Part shown: piece by piece, positions 1 through 11,439 of the stretch
Layout of the letters: every line of letters begins with the position of its first letter
Position numbering within the stretch: position 1 is the first letter of the stretch
Assembly: GCF_945859685.1 (NCBI RefSeq)
Contig: NC_079147.1
Span: 303,488,485 to 303,552,484, forward strand
Source of the DNA: Eupeodes corollae
Taxonomy: Eukaryota > Arthropoda > Insecta > Diptera > Syrphidae
DNA: 64,000 nt
Reading direction: 5' to 3'
Program-made: the position numbers and the translations under genes
Notes under the pieces: model-generated
What the model saw: the letters and a program-made list of their open reading frames with translations, nothing else
The model's database searches: none
Told to the model about the DNA's origin: nothing

Positions 1-23
1 GGGATGTATGGAAATAAGTAACG

Positions 24-182
24 TCAGTTTTTAAATATGAATACTGGAGTTAAACAAGACTGTTTGCTTAGTCTCTTTTTGGATGTTTTATCGCCGGCTG
101 TGACTTTAGAAAATAGTTTTTCTATGGCGTTAACATCTAAGCTCTTACGCATGCAGTTGATATCGTCATAAAAGCCGCGTCC
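24..182 (-). pseudogene. possible C-terminal piece of RTE-like ORF
   Basis: Read on the minus strand, this stretch is open and contains GRGFYDDINCMRKSL, ending in TGA at 24-26. Its wording resembles the basic C-terminal tail of RTE-type retrotransposon proteins, and it lies just downstream, in minus-strand order, of the clear RT remnant at 430-1245. A good 3' splice site (pyrimidine tract then CAG at 183-185) precedes it by chance or design, so a small terminal exon of an unknown gene is the alternative. Neither reading is secure. Confidence 0.25.
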
Positions 183-429
183 CTGAAAACAATACAAAAG
201 ATGATAAATAGACTTGTGAAACCTTCTAATTCTAAATACTGATTTTCAGTAATGGAACAGGCAAGAAATGCGGAATACACTTCGAAAAATGAAACGCTTG
301 AAATTGTAAAAGAGTACTTAAAACCACTCAAATTCCTTTCAAAAAGCATCATCAAAATAAAATAATAAATCCAAAAAATACAACCAACTGAAACTGGAAG
401 AAGGGTGTCTATAGAAAACAAGAATTGCA

Positions 430-1245
430 CCCAGCTCTAAGTACAAACTTTTTGAGGTGGTTATGCGAGCAACTCAACTTGATCACTTCACCGGAGATAA
501 TGTCTGCCTTTGCTTCTGGTTTTCTCAGACTTAGCATTTTATAGGCTACGGGCAGGAGCTTCGATGTTCATTCGCTCTGCCTTAGCAATCTTAATCGTCA
601 ACCAGCGCAAATTATTGTATTATTTAGCTTGTTGACAAAAACCGGTCCATAAATCGAACGTAGAACCTTCTTCTCGAAGATACCAAGGGATCCTTCATGC
701 ACCTGTGAAAGAGTCTATACTTCTGCACCTTACAGTAAGACTGGGATGGTTAGGGTTTTGTACAGTGTCTCCTTAGTACTTCGCAACGGGGCCTTATTCC
801 TCAATTGCTTACTGAAGCCAAAGAAACAGTGACTAGCAAGAGAATTTCTACGTTTAACCTATCAATGGTCATGTTCTAACCGAGTCTACGATAGAAATCG
901 AGGCTTTTCCATGGCAGTAAATAATTCGTTTTGTCTTTGTTAATTACAAACATTTTTTTTTCCGCTCCAGACTCGATACCGGAAAAGGCACCCGTAACTG
1001 CTCGTTTGGTAATTTCGAAGACATCTGCATATCCAAAACATTGTTTGGATTTTTGACGTTGGTGTTTCGCACCACTCTCTCAAGAACTAATTTAAAGCAG
1101 GCTTGTCGAAGTCCTCTGATGCTTTCGTAGGTTTAAGTTAATTCTCTATCAATTTTAACGCAACAACGGGAATTCTTCAATTTTATCTTGATATTCTTTT
1201 AGCTTGGCAGGAATACCTCCTGTTTGTACTGTCATACGCTACTCC
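430..1245 (-). pseudogene. RTE-like non-LTR reverse transcriptase remnant
   Basis: Decayed piece of a non-LTR retrotransposon ORF2 on the minus strand. In order it shows GGIPAKL (near 1200-1225), a YESIRGLRQ block corresponding to the VRQGD motif (near 1090-1130), GYADVFEITKRAVTGAFSGI around the YADD catalytic box (near 965-1035, second D lost), then LYKTLTIPVLL followed by GAEV (near 725-770), and finally EGSLGIFEKKVLRSIYGPVF (near 640-700). These blocks come in the order expected for an RTE-type protein. In-frame stops replace the Y of YGAEV and the W of the following WTL, and the reading frame changes several times. The endonuclease domain is missing. The same element type recurs at 46.4, 54.7 and 56.5 kb. 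It cannot make a functional enzyme. Confidence 0.8.
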
Positions 1246-1259
1246 AGGATCTTAAAGAA

Positions 1260-2965
1260 GCTATTTGCCTCCGTAATTTGATCTATTTTTTTAAACTTCA
1301 AAATTGACAAAATGCAAAATTTATTAAATTGTTACGCAGTTGAATTATCCAATAAATGTTTTATCTTATATAACAATTTTGATTTCGAATCTTAAATTTT
1401 TCTCTGCTTGTTGTGAACAGCTGAAAGTTGTTTTTATTTTTTGACAGCTATCCAACTCGTTTTATGAAGGTATCTAAAAATCCACCTATCCAACACGAGA
1501 TTGAACGCAGCCAATAAGTATTGGCATTTAGCTCGATTGTCAATTGTCAAATTATTTTTATTTTTGATTGCCAACACTTCATGTCAAAAAATTACAAGAA
1601 AAAATGTATTTATTTATACTTTTTCTTTAAAATATAGGTACCGGATTTTCGTGACAGAGAGGCATTGATATGTTATGACTAGTTCATGTTAAAATGTAAA
1701 TTCAGCACATGGCATTTTATTAGATTTCCTGTAAACTTTAGCATTTTATTATTACATTTTTCTTTTTTCACAAACAAACGGCAAACAAGTTCCACACTTA
1801 TTTTAAAGCGTCAAGCAATTTTTGTAAACATTTCGAAGCATTTCAAATAGAGACACCAAAAATTCGTAAACACTGTCAAAATGATTGAAATGAGCGCCAT
1901 CTGACTTCAAAAATATTAAATACCATTTAAATTTTTCTACAATAAATTTATTTTTCTAATTTCACAGAGGCAAACAATTACTGTGATAAAAATTCCAATT
2001 TTCACTTCTCTAATTGTTGCTATTTTTATATTTTACACAACAAAAAATAAATAAAAACAATAGCAAATAATATTAAGAGTGTAATACAAAAATTCGCTAC
2101 ACCAAAAAATTAAATTAATTTTATTTCAAAATTGTGATTCAGCTGTGAAAGATTAATTTTCACACATTTTTTGATGTGAACCACTCCTTACGAAAATAAA
2201 CCATCAAATTTCCCAACACCATTCATTTCACATATTTTTTTTTTTGATTTATTGAAAATCATTTTGAGAAAATTCGCATTCTAAAAATACTTAAATGCAC
2301 ACTTAGCTCTCTACTTTGGATAATTATAAATTATTAATGCTAATTAATTGCACTTCAATATTTATGGTATTTAGTTTTTGTTTTTTTATTTTGTTAATTT
2401 AGTGGAAAAACCAACAACAAATTTCTGAGATACATACGTTTTCAAAATCTAGGCATATGAATGAAGATTTTCAAAATTAGCACGTGCGAGTTTATTTTAG
2501 TTTGGATGGATGCGTCAAAAAGCAATAACAAGTTGCAGTTATTACTCGGTACTTGTTTTGTTTTTTAAACAAACGCCAAGTGGAAAATGTTTATAAAATA
2601 ATAAAATACACACGACTTCTGGCTCTCGGTCTTTGATGTTCGAATTCATATTAAATCAACTTAAAGATATCGAAAATGATTTTAAAGACAAGACAGCGAA
2701 AATGATTCCGATGAAAGGCAAAATTCAATGTTTATTATTTCTAAGGTGTTCAATCTGAATGTTTTTGAATTTTTTAGGAAATTAAATTTAGACAGTAAAA
2801 CTGTGTTGACAATTAGTTTTAACAGAAAAGAGAAGTTGCATATTCTTGGGCTTTCCAATATAGATTTCCAATATAAGGACGGGGTGATTTTGACAGCTCA
2901 TGTCATTGTTTCTTTTACTTTCTGAATATCTTCTTTTAATCGGTCACTAAAGACAAATCATCACA
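1260..2965. other. AT-rich stretch without recognised gene
   Basis: AT-rich sequence with many short homopolymer runs. I see no protein motif on either strand; the 65-codon open frame at 2728-2925 has no recognisable content. No family A or B repeat signature was found here. Confidence 0.5.
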
Positions 2966-2970
2966 ATTCT

Positions 2971-5440
2971 GTGTAGGTTAGGTAAGGTTGGAGTGGCTGT
3001 CCAGATGTCATTGACACACGTAGACCTCAAGGGTCCATTGTGATACCACTAAAGAGGTTACTAATGGGAAAGTAATGAATTTAAACAAACCATTTTGTAC
3101 TTTTAATAAAGTTAGAGAGACGTTTTGTGTCAATCGTTGCCAGTTCACTGGTGTTATCGAAGAAGGGATTACCGAGAAAGTAATTCCTTCTAATGAAGAG
3201 TGCTGGACATGTACACAAAAGGTGTTGGACTGTTTCCTCTTCCTCTTCGTCCATGCAGCTTCTACAGAAGTCATTTGTGTAGACCCCCCTAGCCTCAGAG
3301 CATGTCTTCCTATGAGGCAGTGTCCCGTTATTACTCCAATTGTAGAGCTTATACTTTGTCTGCTCAGTGATATCAAGCTTTTTGACCGTTTTAAGTCAAT
3401 ACTTGGCCATATTTGCTTGGTTGCTAGGCAGGTGCTACTTTGTAACCATCTAGCATTTCTTGTTTCTAGAGCATATTGCTTGAGAAGATATTTGCATGTA
3501 GCAAGTTGTGTTCCTATGTTATGTTTTTGTCTAACATAAGGCAGAAGTGTTCTGTTTTTGGCGAGCTTATCGGCTTTGCAATTTCCCGGGATGTCTCTGT
3601 GGCCCGGCACCCAAATGAGGTGAATGTTAAACTGTTCCGTCATCTCATTCAGAGATGATTGACAATCGTGGACTGTTCGAGAGTTTGTGGAGACAGACGC
3701 GAGAGATTTAAGAGCGGCTTGGCTGTCTGAGAAGGTTCGTATATCCTTACAAGATATAACGTTTTCTTTGAGCCAGGATAGTGCTTCTTTACACTACATT
3801 GATTGGGAACTCTATAGGATAGACTGAGATTCAGTTGTTCTGAAAAGATACCACTTCCAACTCCGTGATCGGTCTTTGAACCGTCAGTATAGAAGTGTAC
3901 AGCATCGTCTTCCAGGGGTCCCTCTTCTTCCCAGGAGGATCTTGAAGGGATGGACACATGGAATCTTTTACCAAATACCATTTTTGGGATGGTATAGTCT
4001 AAGCGATCTGGGATAGATCTGAAATTGTCTAGAATAGTAGTATGTCCAGTATTGTTACTGTTCCATTGAGAGGTGGCTCTAAGCCTTACACATGAGTTGG
4101 CAGCCACCTTTTTAGAGAAGATGTCAAGTGGTGTTAGGTTTAAAAGCACTTCCAGTGCTGCGGTTGGTGTTGAGCGAAGTGCTCCTGTGATGCACATACC
4201 TGCTGACCGCTGGACTTTAACGAGCTTGTTTAGATTTACCATCTTGTCTAGTGCGGTCCACCATACGACGGCTCCATAAATGAGTATCGGCCTGATTACC
4301 GAAGTGTATAGCCAGTGGGTTATTTTTGGGGAGAAGCCCCATTTTGATCCTATGGCCTTTTTATAAGTAAAAAGCGCGACAGTAGCCTTTTTGACTCTTT
4401 CATCAATATTTTGCTTCCAATTTAGTTTTTTGTCTAAAATGAGGCCCAAATATTTAGCTTGATCGGAAAAGCTTAATGGTATTCCTCTAATCTTGGGTGG
4501 GCTAATCTGAGGAATTTTATATCTTCTCGAAAAGAGTATTAATTCTGTTTTGTGTGGGTTGAAGTCCAATCCACATTGCTTAGAACATTTAGTTAGCCTG
4601 TTTAGGGCATTTTGTAGGAGTTCCGAGAGAACTTGGGGGTGCTTCCCAGATACGGATATCGCAACGTCGTCAGCATAGGCAATCACCTTAAAACCCTCTG
4701 CATCCAATGCTGTAAGTAGGTCGTTTACTACCATGTTCCATAAAAGAGGCGAAAGGACTCCACTTTGGGGAGTGCCTCAATTCACCGATCTGGTGGTAGT
4801 AAAACTTCTCATGTTAGAAATTAATGTCCTGCTTTTGAGCATGTTTGGGAATATATCTCAACCTTACAATGCTTGTCAGAATGATTTCCAATGGTGGAAT
4901 AATTATGTCTGAGCATTTTTGTAGTTCGGCCGGAATGATTCCATCTGGTCCTGGAGATTTATATGGATCAAAGCTGTCTATGGCCCATTGCAGGTTTTTC
5001 CACGTTATTAGATCAACTAAATCGCTTGTATAAGCTAAAGACTCCGATGTTAATTCATTGATTATGTTAGAACTACCTGGAAAGTGGGTGTCTAATAACA
5101 GATTAAGAGATTCTTCATCTGTGATAGTCCACGTGCCTGCTTCTGTCTTTAAAGCACTGGGTATTGTTGGACTTTTTGAGAGAATTTTCCTGAGTCTTGA
5201 GGCTTCTGAAGTATTTTCTATTTTACCACAAAAATTTCTCCAAGAAGACCTCTTACTCTTTCTTAATTTTTTTTTTATATTGCTTTAAAGCTTGTTTGTA
5301 TAAGTCCCAGTCAGAAGGAGATCTAGTGTACTTAGATCTGTTGAAGAGTTTGCGACAGCTCTTCCTGAATGGTTCTAGTTCTTTATGCCACCAATAAGGT
5401 TTCTTTTTACCCTTTCTTTACCTTTACCAATTCTGTGTAA
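2971..5440 (-). pseudogene. LOA/I-like retrotransposon ORF2 (RT + RNase H), broken
   Basis: The 3' half of a non-LTR retrotransposon ORF2 on the minus strand. From 5440 downward it carries the linker before the RT (DTHFPG near 5080), GTPQSGVLSPLLWNMV (near 4735-4785, RT motif B), and AYADDVAISVSG (near 4650-4680), which keeps both catalytic aspartates. Next come KYLGLILDKKLNWK (motif D/E) and a thumb region with VQRSAGMCITGALRSTP. The RNase H domain has FYTDGSKT (near 3885-3905) and WVPGHRDIPGNCKADKLAK (near 3565-3615). An ORF2-encoded RNase H fits the LOA/I group; the exact clade is uncertain. A stop precedes GTPQ near 4780 and a frameshift falls near 3795, inside RNase H. The 3' UTR ends near 2971 in AGGTTAGGTAAGG repeats. 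The 5' side stops abruptly at a mariner fragment. Confidence 0.9.
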
Positions 5441-5441
5441 C

Positions 5442-5840
5442 TCTCAAGAAATTGGCCAACTAATCCAGAAGATGAAACCAAAACGCCATATATAGCATCA
5501 CCGTCATGTGTCCGCTAGTTGGATTTAAGAGCAGTTGAAAGTTTATACTAGTTTTGGTCGAAAAATAATCTATAACTATTAGGACAATTTTTGTATAAAT
5601 GGGTACGTGAATAAGCAAAATTGCCCGACTTGGGACAAAAATTATCAACGTGGGATTCACAAGGCGCCAATGCTTAAAAAAAATCTATTGTTTGGTGTGG
5701 ACTTTGGGCTGGATGCACGTTCGTAATTCTTCGAAAATGATGCTGGTGAGTCAATCACCAACAACAGCGAGCGCTATAGATCAATGATCACCAAATTCTT
5801 TTGGCCTATTGATAAAACAACGAAAGGCATGAAACATTGC
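5442..5840 (+). pseudogene. IS630/mariner-type transposase fragment
   Basis: Plus-strand fragment of a Tc1/mariner superfamily transposase. Readable blocks are EQLKVYTSFGRKII, then NGYVNKQNCPTWD (near 5595-5635), then, after a small frame change, FFENDAGE and ERYRSMITKFFWP (near 5715-5815). These match the catalytic core of the same family found on the minus strand at 24.6-25.4 and 32.1-32.9 kb. The first catalytic aspartate, expected in an SDEAHF context just before NGYV, reads YN and a following stop, so this copy is dead. The C-terminal half is absent. The left end abuts the LOA/I-like element, so one of the two has been truncated by insertion or deletion. Confidence 0.8.
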
Positions 5841-5887
5841 GGTGGTGTTCTAGCGATGTAAATGTTTCGATTATAATTCTATCAGCT

Positions 5888-6782
5888 ATCATTTTTTAAA
5901 CCCTTTTTTGTATTCTATCCAAGAGATTTAAACTTGTTTTAGGGGCACCTGCCCAGATATGCGAATTATATTCAAGCTTTGGACAGATGAAGGCTTTGTA
6001 AATTACAGCCAAATCAGAAGGGGTGACAAATTTCTTGCACCGTCGTAGAAATAGTAAGCATTTTTGCAATATCAAATATATGATCATTCCATTAAAGGTG
6101 ATCTGTGATACACATACCGAGTACTAACAGTTGTTTAGTTTCCTTGATGTAAGTGCACCTCAAAGATAGCGGCATCGGGGGTGTGTAACGCTTTAATAAC
6201 AGTAGACAGCATTGAGTTTTCGAAGCATTAAATTCTACACGGTTTTTGATTCCCATTGAACAATGCTGTCAAGATCAGAATTTAATGAGCTTATCATACG
6301 CTGCCGTTGAAGTTCCACATCCGAAGGACAAGGATGTGAATCTAGAAACTAGTATGAGAAGCTTAGGGTTCTGTCGTCGGAGAAAAAGTTTAATGGATTA
6401 TAAGTTTCAGGCATAAGATCATTTATGAATATAAGGAAGAGAGAACGGAGCCCTGGGGCACACCAGCATTTATTTTATGAATTTTAGACTTGAAACCAAA
6501 CAATACAATTTGTATTGAACGGTTAGAAAGGGAATTTCTAATCCAACGAAGAAGAAATTCAGCACCAAAAGCACGCTTTTTCGATAAGAGAGCTTGGTGC
6601 CAAACTCTATCAAATGCTTTTGAAATATCAAGCGCAATAATCTTTGTTTCTCCAAAACGATGAAAAGCTTTGTTCCACTGTTCGGTAAGATAAACCATGA
6701 GATCACCAGTGGACCTATTGCTACGAAAGCCATACTGTCGGTCATTAAGAAGCTTCCGTTCTTCGAGATATTTCTTAAGTGA
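5888..6782 (-). pseudogene. Jockey-like retrotransposon RT remnant
   Basis: Minus-strand RT piece of a Jockey-group non-LTR element. It begins abruptly with KKYLEERKLLNDRQYGFR, continues with ALDISKAFDRVWH (RT motif A, near 6600-6640) and AGVPQGSVLSS (motif B, near 6425-6470), then a damaged FFSDDRT in place of the FADD box (near 6375-6400). After several stops it ends with the thumb and C-terminal block KFVTPSDLAVIYKAFICPKL followed by EYNSHIWAGAP (near 5935-6030). The upstream half is missing. At 6782 the frame runs without a stop into the C-terminal end of a different element (6783-7648), giving an accidental fused open frame. Confidence 0.85.
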
Positions 6783-7648
6783 GTTCCAGAGACGACATGC
6801 AGCAATGAAAAATTGCCTTTCCGAGGTCAAACACGCAAAGCGTAGCAAAATTGCAGATGTCGATCTGTTCGATGTTGAAATTCTCATTTTTCCAAGATAT
6901 ATCTCGTTTACTTATTTTCAAGATTTAAAAAAAAAATCAATGTTCGAAGCTTCATGAAGTCATTTAAAATCATATTAAGTAGAATCTCTTGCAAATGTAA
7001 AACATGGTCGCACCTTCTTAACCCAAAGATGTATCGAATGATACTATTAAAGGCTATGTTTAGTTCTAAGAGTTCCATAAGTTTTACCTATCAAGTATCA
7101 ATTGGTTGATGTGGTCAATCCAGGTCAATATTTTATTGGAGATTTCACCTGGGTTTTTACTGGAATTTGCGAATTCTAATGGGTTATCGTTTAGAATTAT
7201 GGAAAGAAAGTTTGTTAAATCTAGTTCTTTTCTTGATATAACCAGGCATTTACATTTCTTTGTGTTGAGAATCAATCAATTGCAAGGATATCTTTTCTAG
7301 ATCTTGATTTAAAATGGAGTCTTCAATTTAACCCAAACGACAGCTTTTGTAAATTTGAATGTCAAAGGCATACAAATGTTTTGGTACTGCATTTATAATG
7401 AAACCGATTTTATTCACATATAATGAAAATAAAAGGGGGGATAAAATTGATCCTTGGGGAACTCCTTGTTGAATCGGAAGAAAAACGGAGAGATTTTCAT
7501 TTAAGAAAACGGCTTCATTTCCATCGTTCAAAAAGGAAGAAAGCAGTTTAATAGCTTCTGAAGATATGTTGAATCTGTGACGGAGTTTATTCAGAAGTAT
7601 CGAGTGATTCACCATGTCAATATCGAGTTCAGTCCTTATATCTTTGAA
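6783..7648 (-). pseudogene. Jockey/CR1-like ORF2, 3' half of a split element
   Basis: Minus-strand ORF2 segment. From 7648 downward it reads FKDIRTELDIDMVNHSILLN (RT motif A region with a deletion of the FSKAFD stretch), KLRHRFNISSEAIKLLSSFL, IQQGVPQGSILSPLLFSLYV (motif B, near 7420-7475), and YAFDIQIYKSC in place of YADD (near 7345-7380). After a frame change come LNTKKCKCLVIS (near 7245-7270) and a decayed thumb region, ending near 6783 with ERQFFIAACRLWNSL, a usual C-terminal ending in this group. The matching 5' half lies at 9988-11038 on the same strand. The two join in sense (GFRS...HSCIT, then FKDIRTELD) if the intervening repeat is removed, so I treat them as one interrupted element. 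Confidence 0.85.
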
Positions 7649-8560
7649 TATTTTTACTTGCGACATATAGGAACTATATGGAAAGTTTTGCATTCGTGCA
7701 AAATTTCGAACTCGAGATTTTAATCAAACATGATATTACGATGGTAGAGAAGTCGAAAAAAGTGGGTCCCGCGATTCCGTCCGGTCGGTTTTGTCTGTCT
7801 GTCCACGCTCCTACAGCCTAAACCATTGGGTCGATTGAGTTCAAACTTGGAAGTTAAGATTTTGAGCAGATTCGCGTTAGGCGTTTTTTTCATTTTTTTT
7901 TTTAAGATCAAAACTAACAGTGGCCCCCATACAATTTTTTTGGTCAAAAACCGAAAATTCGAATTTTCTCAAAAACAAACCGATAGATTTTTTTTAAATT
8001 TTCTCTAAAATTTTATTTTTAACTTGGCTTCTTTTAATAAGAAAACCATATTTTTGTATTGCTCAGGAAAGGTACCGCTCATAGAACCGTTATTTTGTTT
8101 TTTAATTTTCTCAGCAATTTATAAACCGATTTCAATAATTTTTTTTCTAAATAAGCTCCTATATTTCCTTAACAATATTTGATTAACAGAAATTCAATTT
8201 TTAATTGTTTGGATTTTTTAAAAAATATTGAATTTTTATTTTTCAAAACTCTATATCTCAAAAACAGGTCAACAATTTTTTACGAAATTCAAAGGTAAGA
8301 CGTATATTTACAATCACTAAATAACTGCATTCCAAAAATATTTTTAGAATAAAATTGGAAAATTTTATATATAAAAAATTAATTTAAAAAAAAACCGCTC
8401 TAACGATTTTCAAAATAAAAATTTAAAAAATCAACGGTTTTTTTATTTATAAAATGGCATTTAAATTTTTGAAGACAAACTTATTTTTCAGGTAAAATTT
8501 TGAATCTTAAAATATTATTTTTAGTGTGCATGAGCCCGAAAGAGCGCATTATTTTGACAA
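7649..8560 (+). repeat. family B dispersed non-coding repeat, copy 1
   Basis: Starts at TTTTTACTTGCGACATATAG and runs through CGAGATTTTAATCAAACATG and GAAGTCGAAAAAAGTGGGTC into AT-rich sequence. The same opening is found in reverse orientation at 20080-20240, and weaker plus-strand copies lie at 19405-19500 and 55740-56330. No protein is encoded. It sits exactly between the two halves of the Jockey/CR1-like ORF2, so it or a larger unit containing it was inserted there. Confidence 0.75.
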
Positions 8561-9834
8561 AATTGTAATTACATTCCTAGCTTTCATCCAAATTAGTGCA
8601 TTTGGTACACATTTATATGATATATTTAATCAACAATCTATTTAAAAGAGTCTATATCAAGAAGTATTATCTTGGTAACTTTGTATATATGATTTTAAAA
8701 TATTATTCTTTACGAATAAGGTTGTTTCACACATGATTTACTGGCCTTCGCCTATATAAAAAAATAAATACTTAGTACCTACAAGTTAAAGAAACTGGCC
8801 AGAGAGAGTATATGTATTTTCTATTAGAATCACTTTTTCAACGCATACACATTGTACCTATTTATAAAGGTATTACGTACAACTTCTACAACTACTGCTT
8901 ACGTGTCACTTCTTAACTAAAATCCAAAACGCACAAAAGCCTGACTGTAAACAACACATGAACAGCAATTTCTTGTACTTGTTCGTATGCTTGTTTTTTA
9001 AAACTTTATTGAAAAAAATAGACTAAACGTAATAACTCCATGTTTGCGCTGAAAACTTGTAGTAAAGAAGGAATATAGTATGTACCTTCTAGCCACCAAT
9101 AACATTCCTTCATTATCATCATAAACATGTCCTTATCTATCTATCTGCATAAAGCTACGCACGCCAAGTGAACTATTCTATGGTCGTTTTAGACATCTAC
9201 CTGCTACCTAACTACACATCCAATAGGCGATCGCCTTACAATTTAAACATTCATGGTATGCCTCTTTCTTATCTTATTTATTTTCCATCCTGGTTCTTCT
9301 AATATGAAATTACAATAAAGCTATCTAAAGGAAAAAAGCTTTTAAGGAACAAGTTGAATCTATATGAATCGCATCGTAGCTAATAGAAACCATTTTTCAT
9401 ATACAAAGATCGTACACAAGTAAAACAAGACTTATGAATGTAAATAAAAACAAATATCGGTAAAAGATCCTAAACAGCTGACTTATGCATACAAAAGTTT
9501 GTTTCATCCCCTTATTAGATACAATATTAAGCCATTTTGTTTGTTATATAAAGTGCGTTGATATAAATAAAACAAAAACAAATTCACAAACCTTCATATG
9601 GTAGCTCTTTATGTGAGAACATATAAGAGGATAGACTCAAATAAAATGAAGGAAATTGTGTTGACTTTTTGGGTCGAAAATTAATTATCTCCCTTATTCT
9701 GCTGGCTGCTTATGGGCATGGGAATAATATTTTTCTCTTGCTCCCGCTGAATTTCTCCACTTTCGATACTAACGCCACGCCAACGACTCGGCATCTGGTC
9801 GCCCTAAAAGTTTATGCTCATGAGAGTACTATGG
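8561..9834. other. unassigned segment inside the family B insertion
   Basis: Sequence between two blocks that resemble the same family B 3' segment (8440-8525 and 9850-9935). No RT or transposase motif was seen. The open frame near 9669-10013 begins at a TTG and runs into family B and ORF2 sequence, so I do not call it a gene. A 20-bp exact direct repeat (ttttcatatacaaagatcgt) occurs at 9394-9413 and 9835-9854. Confidence 0.4.
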
Positions 9835-9987
9835 TTTTCATATACAAAGATCGTGCGGTTTTTTTGACAATTCAAATGGCATTTATATCTTTGAAACCAA
9901 ACTTATTTTACAGGTATATTTTTAAATCTCATATAAGTACTTTTTTAAACAGAATCTTTGCATACAGGAGCAAGTTCGTGCGACCCA
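9835..9987 (+). repeat. family B repeat, right-hand end
   Basis: Shares the string GGCATTTA followed by AAACTTATTTT and CAGGTA with 8455-8500, which indicates a second copy of the family B 3' segment. It ends near the string CGACCCAGTCGTGCATTTTA, beyond which the minus-strand ORF2 resumes at HSCITELN. This marks the right border of the insertion that splits the retrotransposon. Confidence 0.55.
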
Positions 9988-11038
9988 GTCGTGCATTTTA
10001 TTTAGTTCCGTAATACAGCTATGGGGTGAACGAAAACCCGATTGAACATCGACTAAAAGGTTGTTGCGACTGATGAAGCTGTTAAATTGTTTTTGCATTA
10101 TCCTTTCACAAACATTAGATAGAAAAGGTAGTATTGAAATCGGTCTAAATTCATTAAAATGCGAGTTTTTGGGGAAAGGCATTATTTTTGCTTTTTTCCA
10201 TTGATTCGGAAAAATGCCAGTGGTGAGGCTTGTATTTATTACATGTGTAAATTAGGGTAGACAAAATGGAAGAATAGCTTTGATGAATATTAGATTCAAT
10301 TCATCAGCACCATTGGTATTGGACTTTATACTTATGTAACTTTTAACTATGTCTAAGGCGTTCATACAATCGAAACTGAGCAAAATGTCTGTCGAAGTTG
10401 GTGGTATGGCACTGAGAGATACTCGTACATGATCTCTTGGAGTTATAAAAGGTGTAGAAGCAAATTTACTTTTTAGCTTATTTATAGTCATTGCAGCTGG
10501 ATAATTATTTCTTTCGGATCTTAAATCTAGACTGTTAGAGTAGAAATGTACTTTTGTGCGTCTAAGCTCTTGAACTACTTTATTTCGTTATGATTTGTAC
10601 AATTCACTGAGCTCATTAACACGGAAACGTTTCCAGCGTCTACATGCTAGATCACGCCGATTTATAAGGTCTTTAATCCTACTAGTAATCCATTGTTTCT
10701 TTTCTCGAATCCTAGTTTGTGTTTTCAATGGAAAGTGTTGATTAAATAGAATACTAAGATTTGTGTTTAAAAACTTGACTTGGTCATCTGGTGAAGGCAT
10801 TAGGAAAATGTCATTCCACACTATCATGTTTATAATATCATTTTCAAGATGTGTTTTATTGATATTCTTAAAATCTCTAAACTGAATTCGAGAAATCACT
10901 TGGCTTACACTTGAATTAAAATCATTTGAAACTGAAGGTTCAAACTGATCATATAACAGTAATCGATCGATTTCACTCACATTGTAATGATCTAATAGCT
11001 GAGAAAAATGGGTTGGTTGAGTAATGACAACTTTTTTA
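9988..11038 (-). pseudogene. Jockey/CR1-like ORF2, 5' half of a split element
   Basis: Minus-strand linker between endonuclease and RT plus the first RT motifs. Reading from 11038: TQPTHFSQLLDHYNVSEIDR, a long linker with KKQWITSRIKDLINRRDLAC (near 10650-10715), then YISIKSNTNGADELNL (near 10280-10330), FPNQWKKAKIMPFPKNS (near 10160-10225), FRPISILPFLSNVCERIMQK (RT motif 0/1), and SGFRSPHSCITELN (near 10010-10050) where it stops. One frame change falls near 10560-10590 and another near 10200-10250. The continuation of the RT is found at 6783-7648 on the far side of the family B insertion. The endonuclease domain is absent; the 5' side abuts a family A terminus. Confidence 0.85.
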
Positions 11039-11330
11039 ACAAAACTCGAGAACCTTCAAAAACAACAAGAAACTGATAAGAAATGGTTTTCGACTAAAGT
11101 ATTGTAAAGAACAAAGACTTCAAATGATTTTCCTCATAAATAAAAAAAAAATATTTGGTTAAAGGTGTAAGCAGGACCAATCGATAGACGGAATGGGAAG
11201 TTATCAGTGTGGGTCGCATCCCATCCTCTATTCAATTTTAAAATCGACCGGCCCTTATTGCAAAACTTTCTGTATATTTATCCTAAACAATTTATTTCGT
11301 TTCCTTTGAAAACTGCTATTTTTGAGTTTA
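11039..11330 (+). repeat. family A repeat, terminal fragment
   Basis: Contains the 17-bp block gtgtgggtcgcatccca at 11207-11223, preceded by GGGAAGTTATCA. This block marks one terminus of family A and occurs exactly at 33170-33186, 34825-34841, 35290-35306 and 43213-43229 as well. Only the terminal part is present here, abutting the truncated ORF2. Confidence 0.7.
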
Positions 11331-11439
11331 GCGGTCCGTGATGCAATAGAACACACCTAGGCCCGTTTAATGGCGCATTATTATACCACATGAATCTTGA
11401 GGCTTTCTTTTAAGCTGAATGAAACTAGTTTCAGTCGTC

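Noticed and set aside
137..430. 97-codon minus frame with hydrophobic segments, possible receptor exon
   Set aside because: No family motif. It overlaps a different frame that resembles an RTE-like C-terminus, and hydrophobicity is expected from T-rich DNA.
3075..3539. 154-codon plus-strand frame
   Set aside because: Antisense of the LOA/I-like ORF2 tail, which has clear RNase H motifs on the minus strand.
9669..10013. 114-codon plus-strand frame with a hydrophobic start
   Set aside because: It starts at TTG, crosses from unassigned DNA into family B and then into the antisense of an RT, so it is a composite of unrelated pieces.
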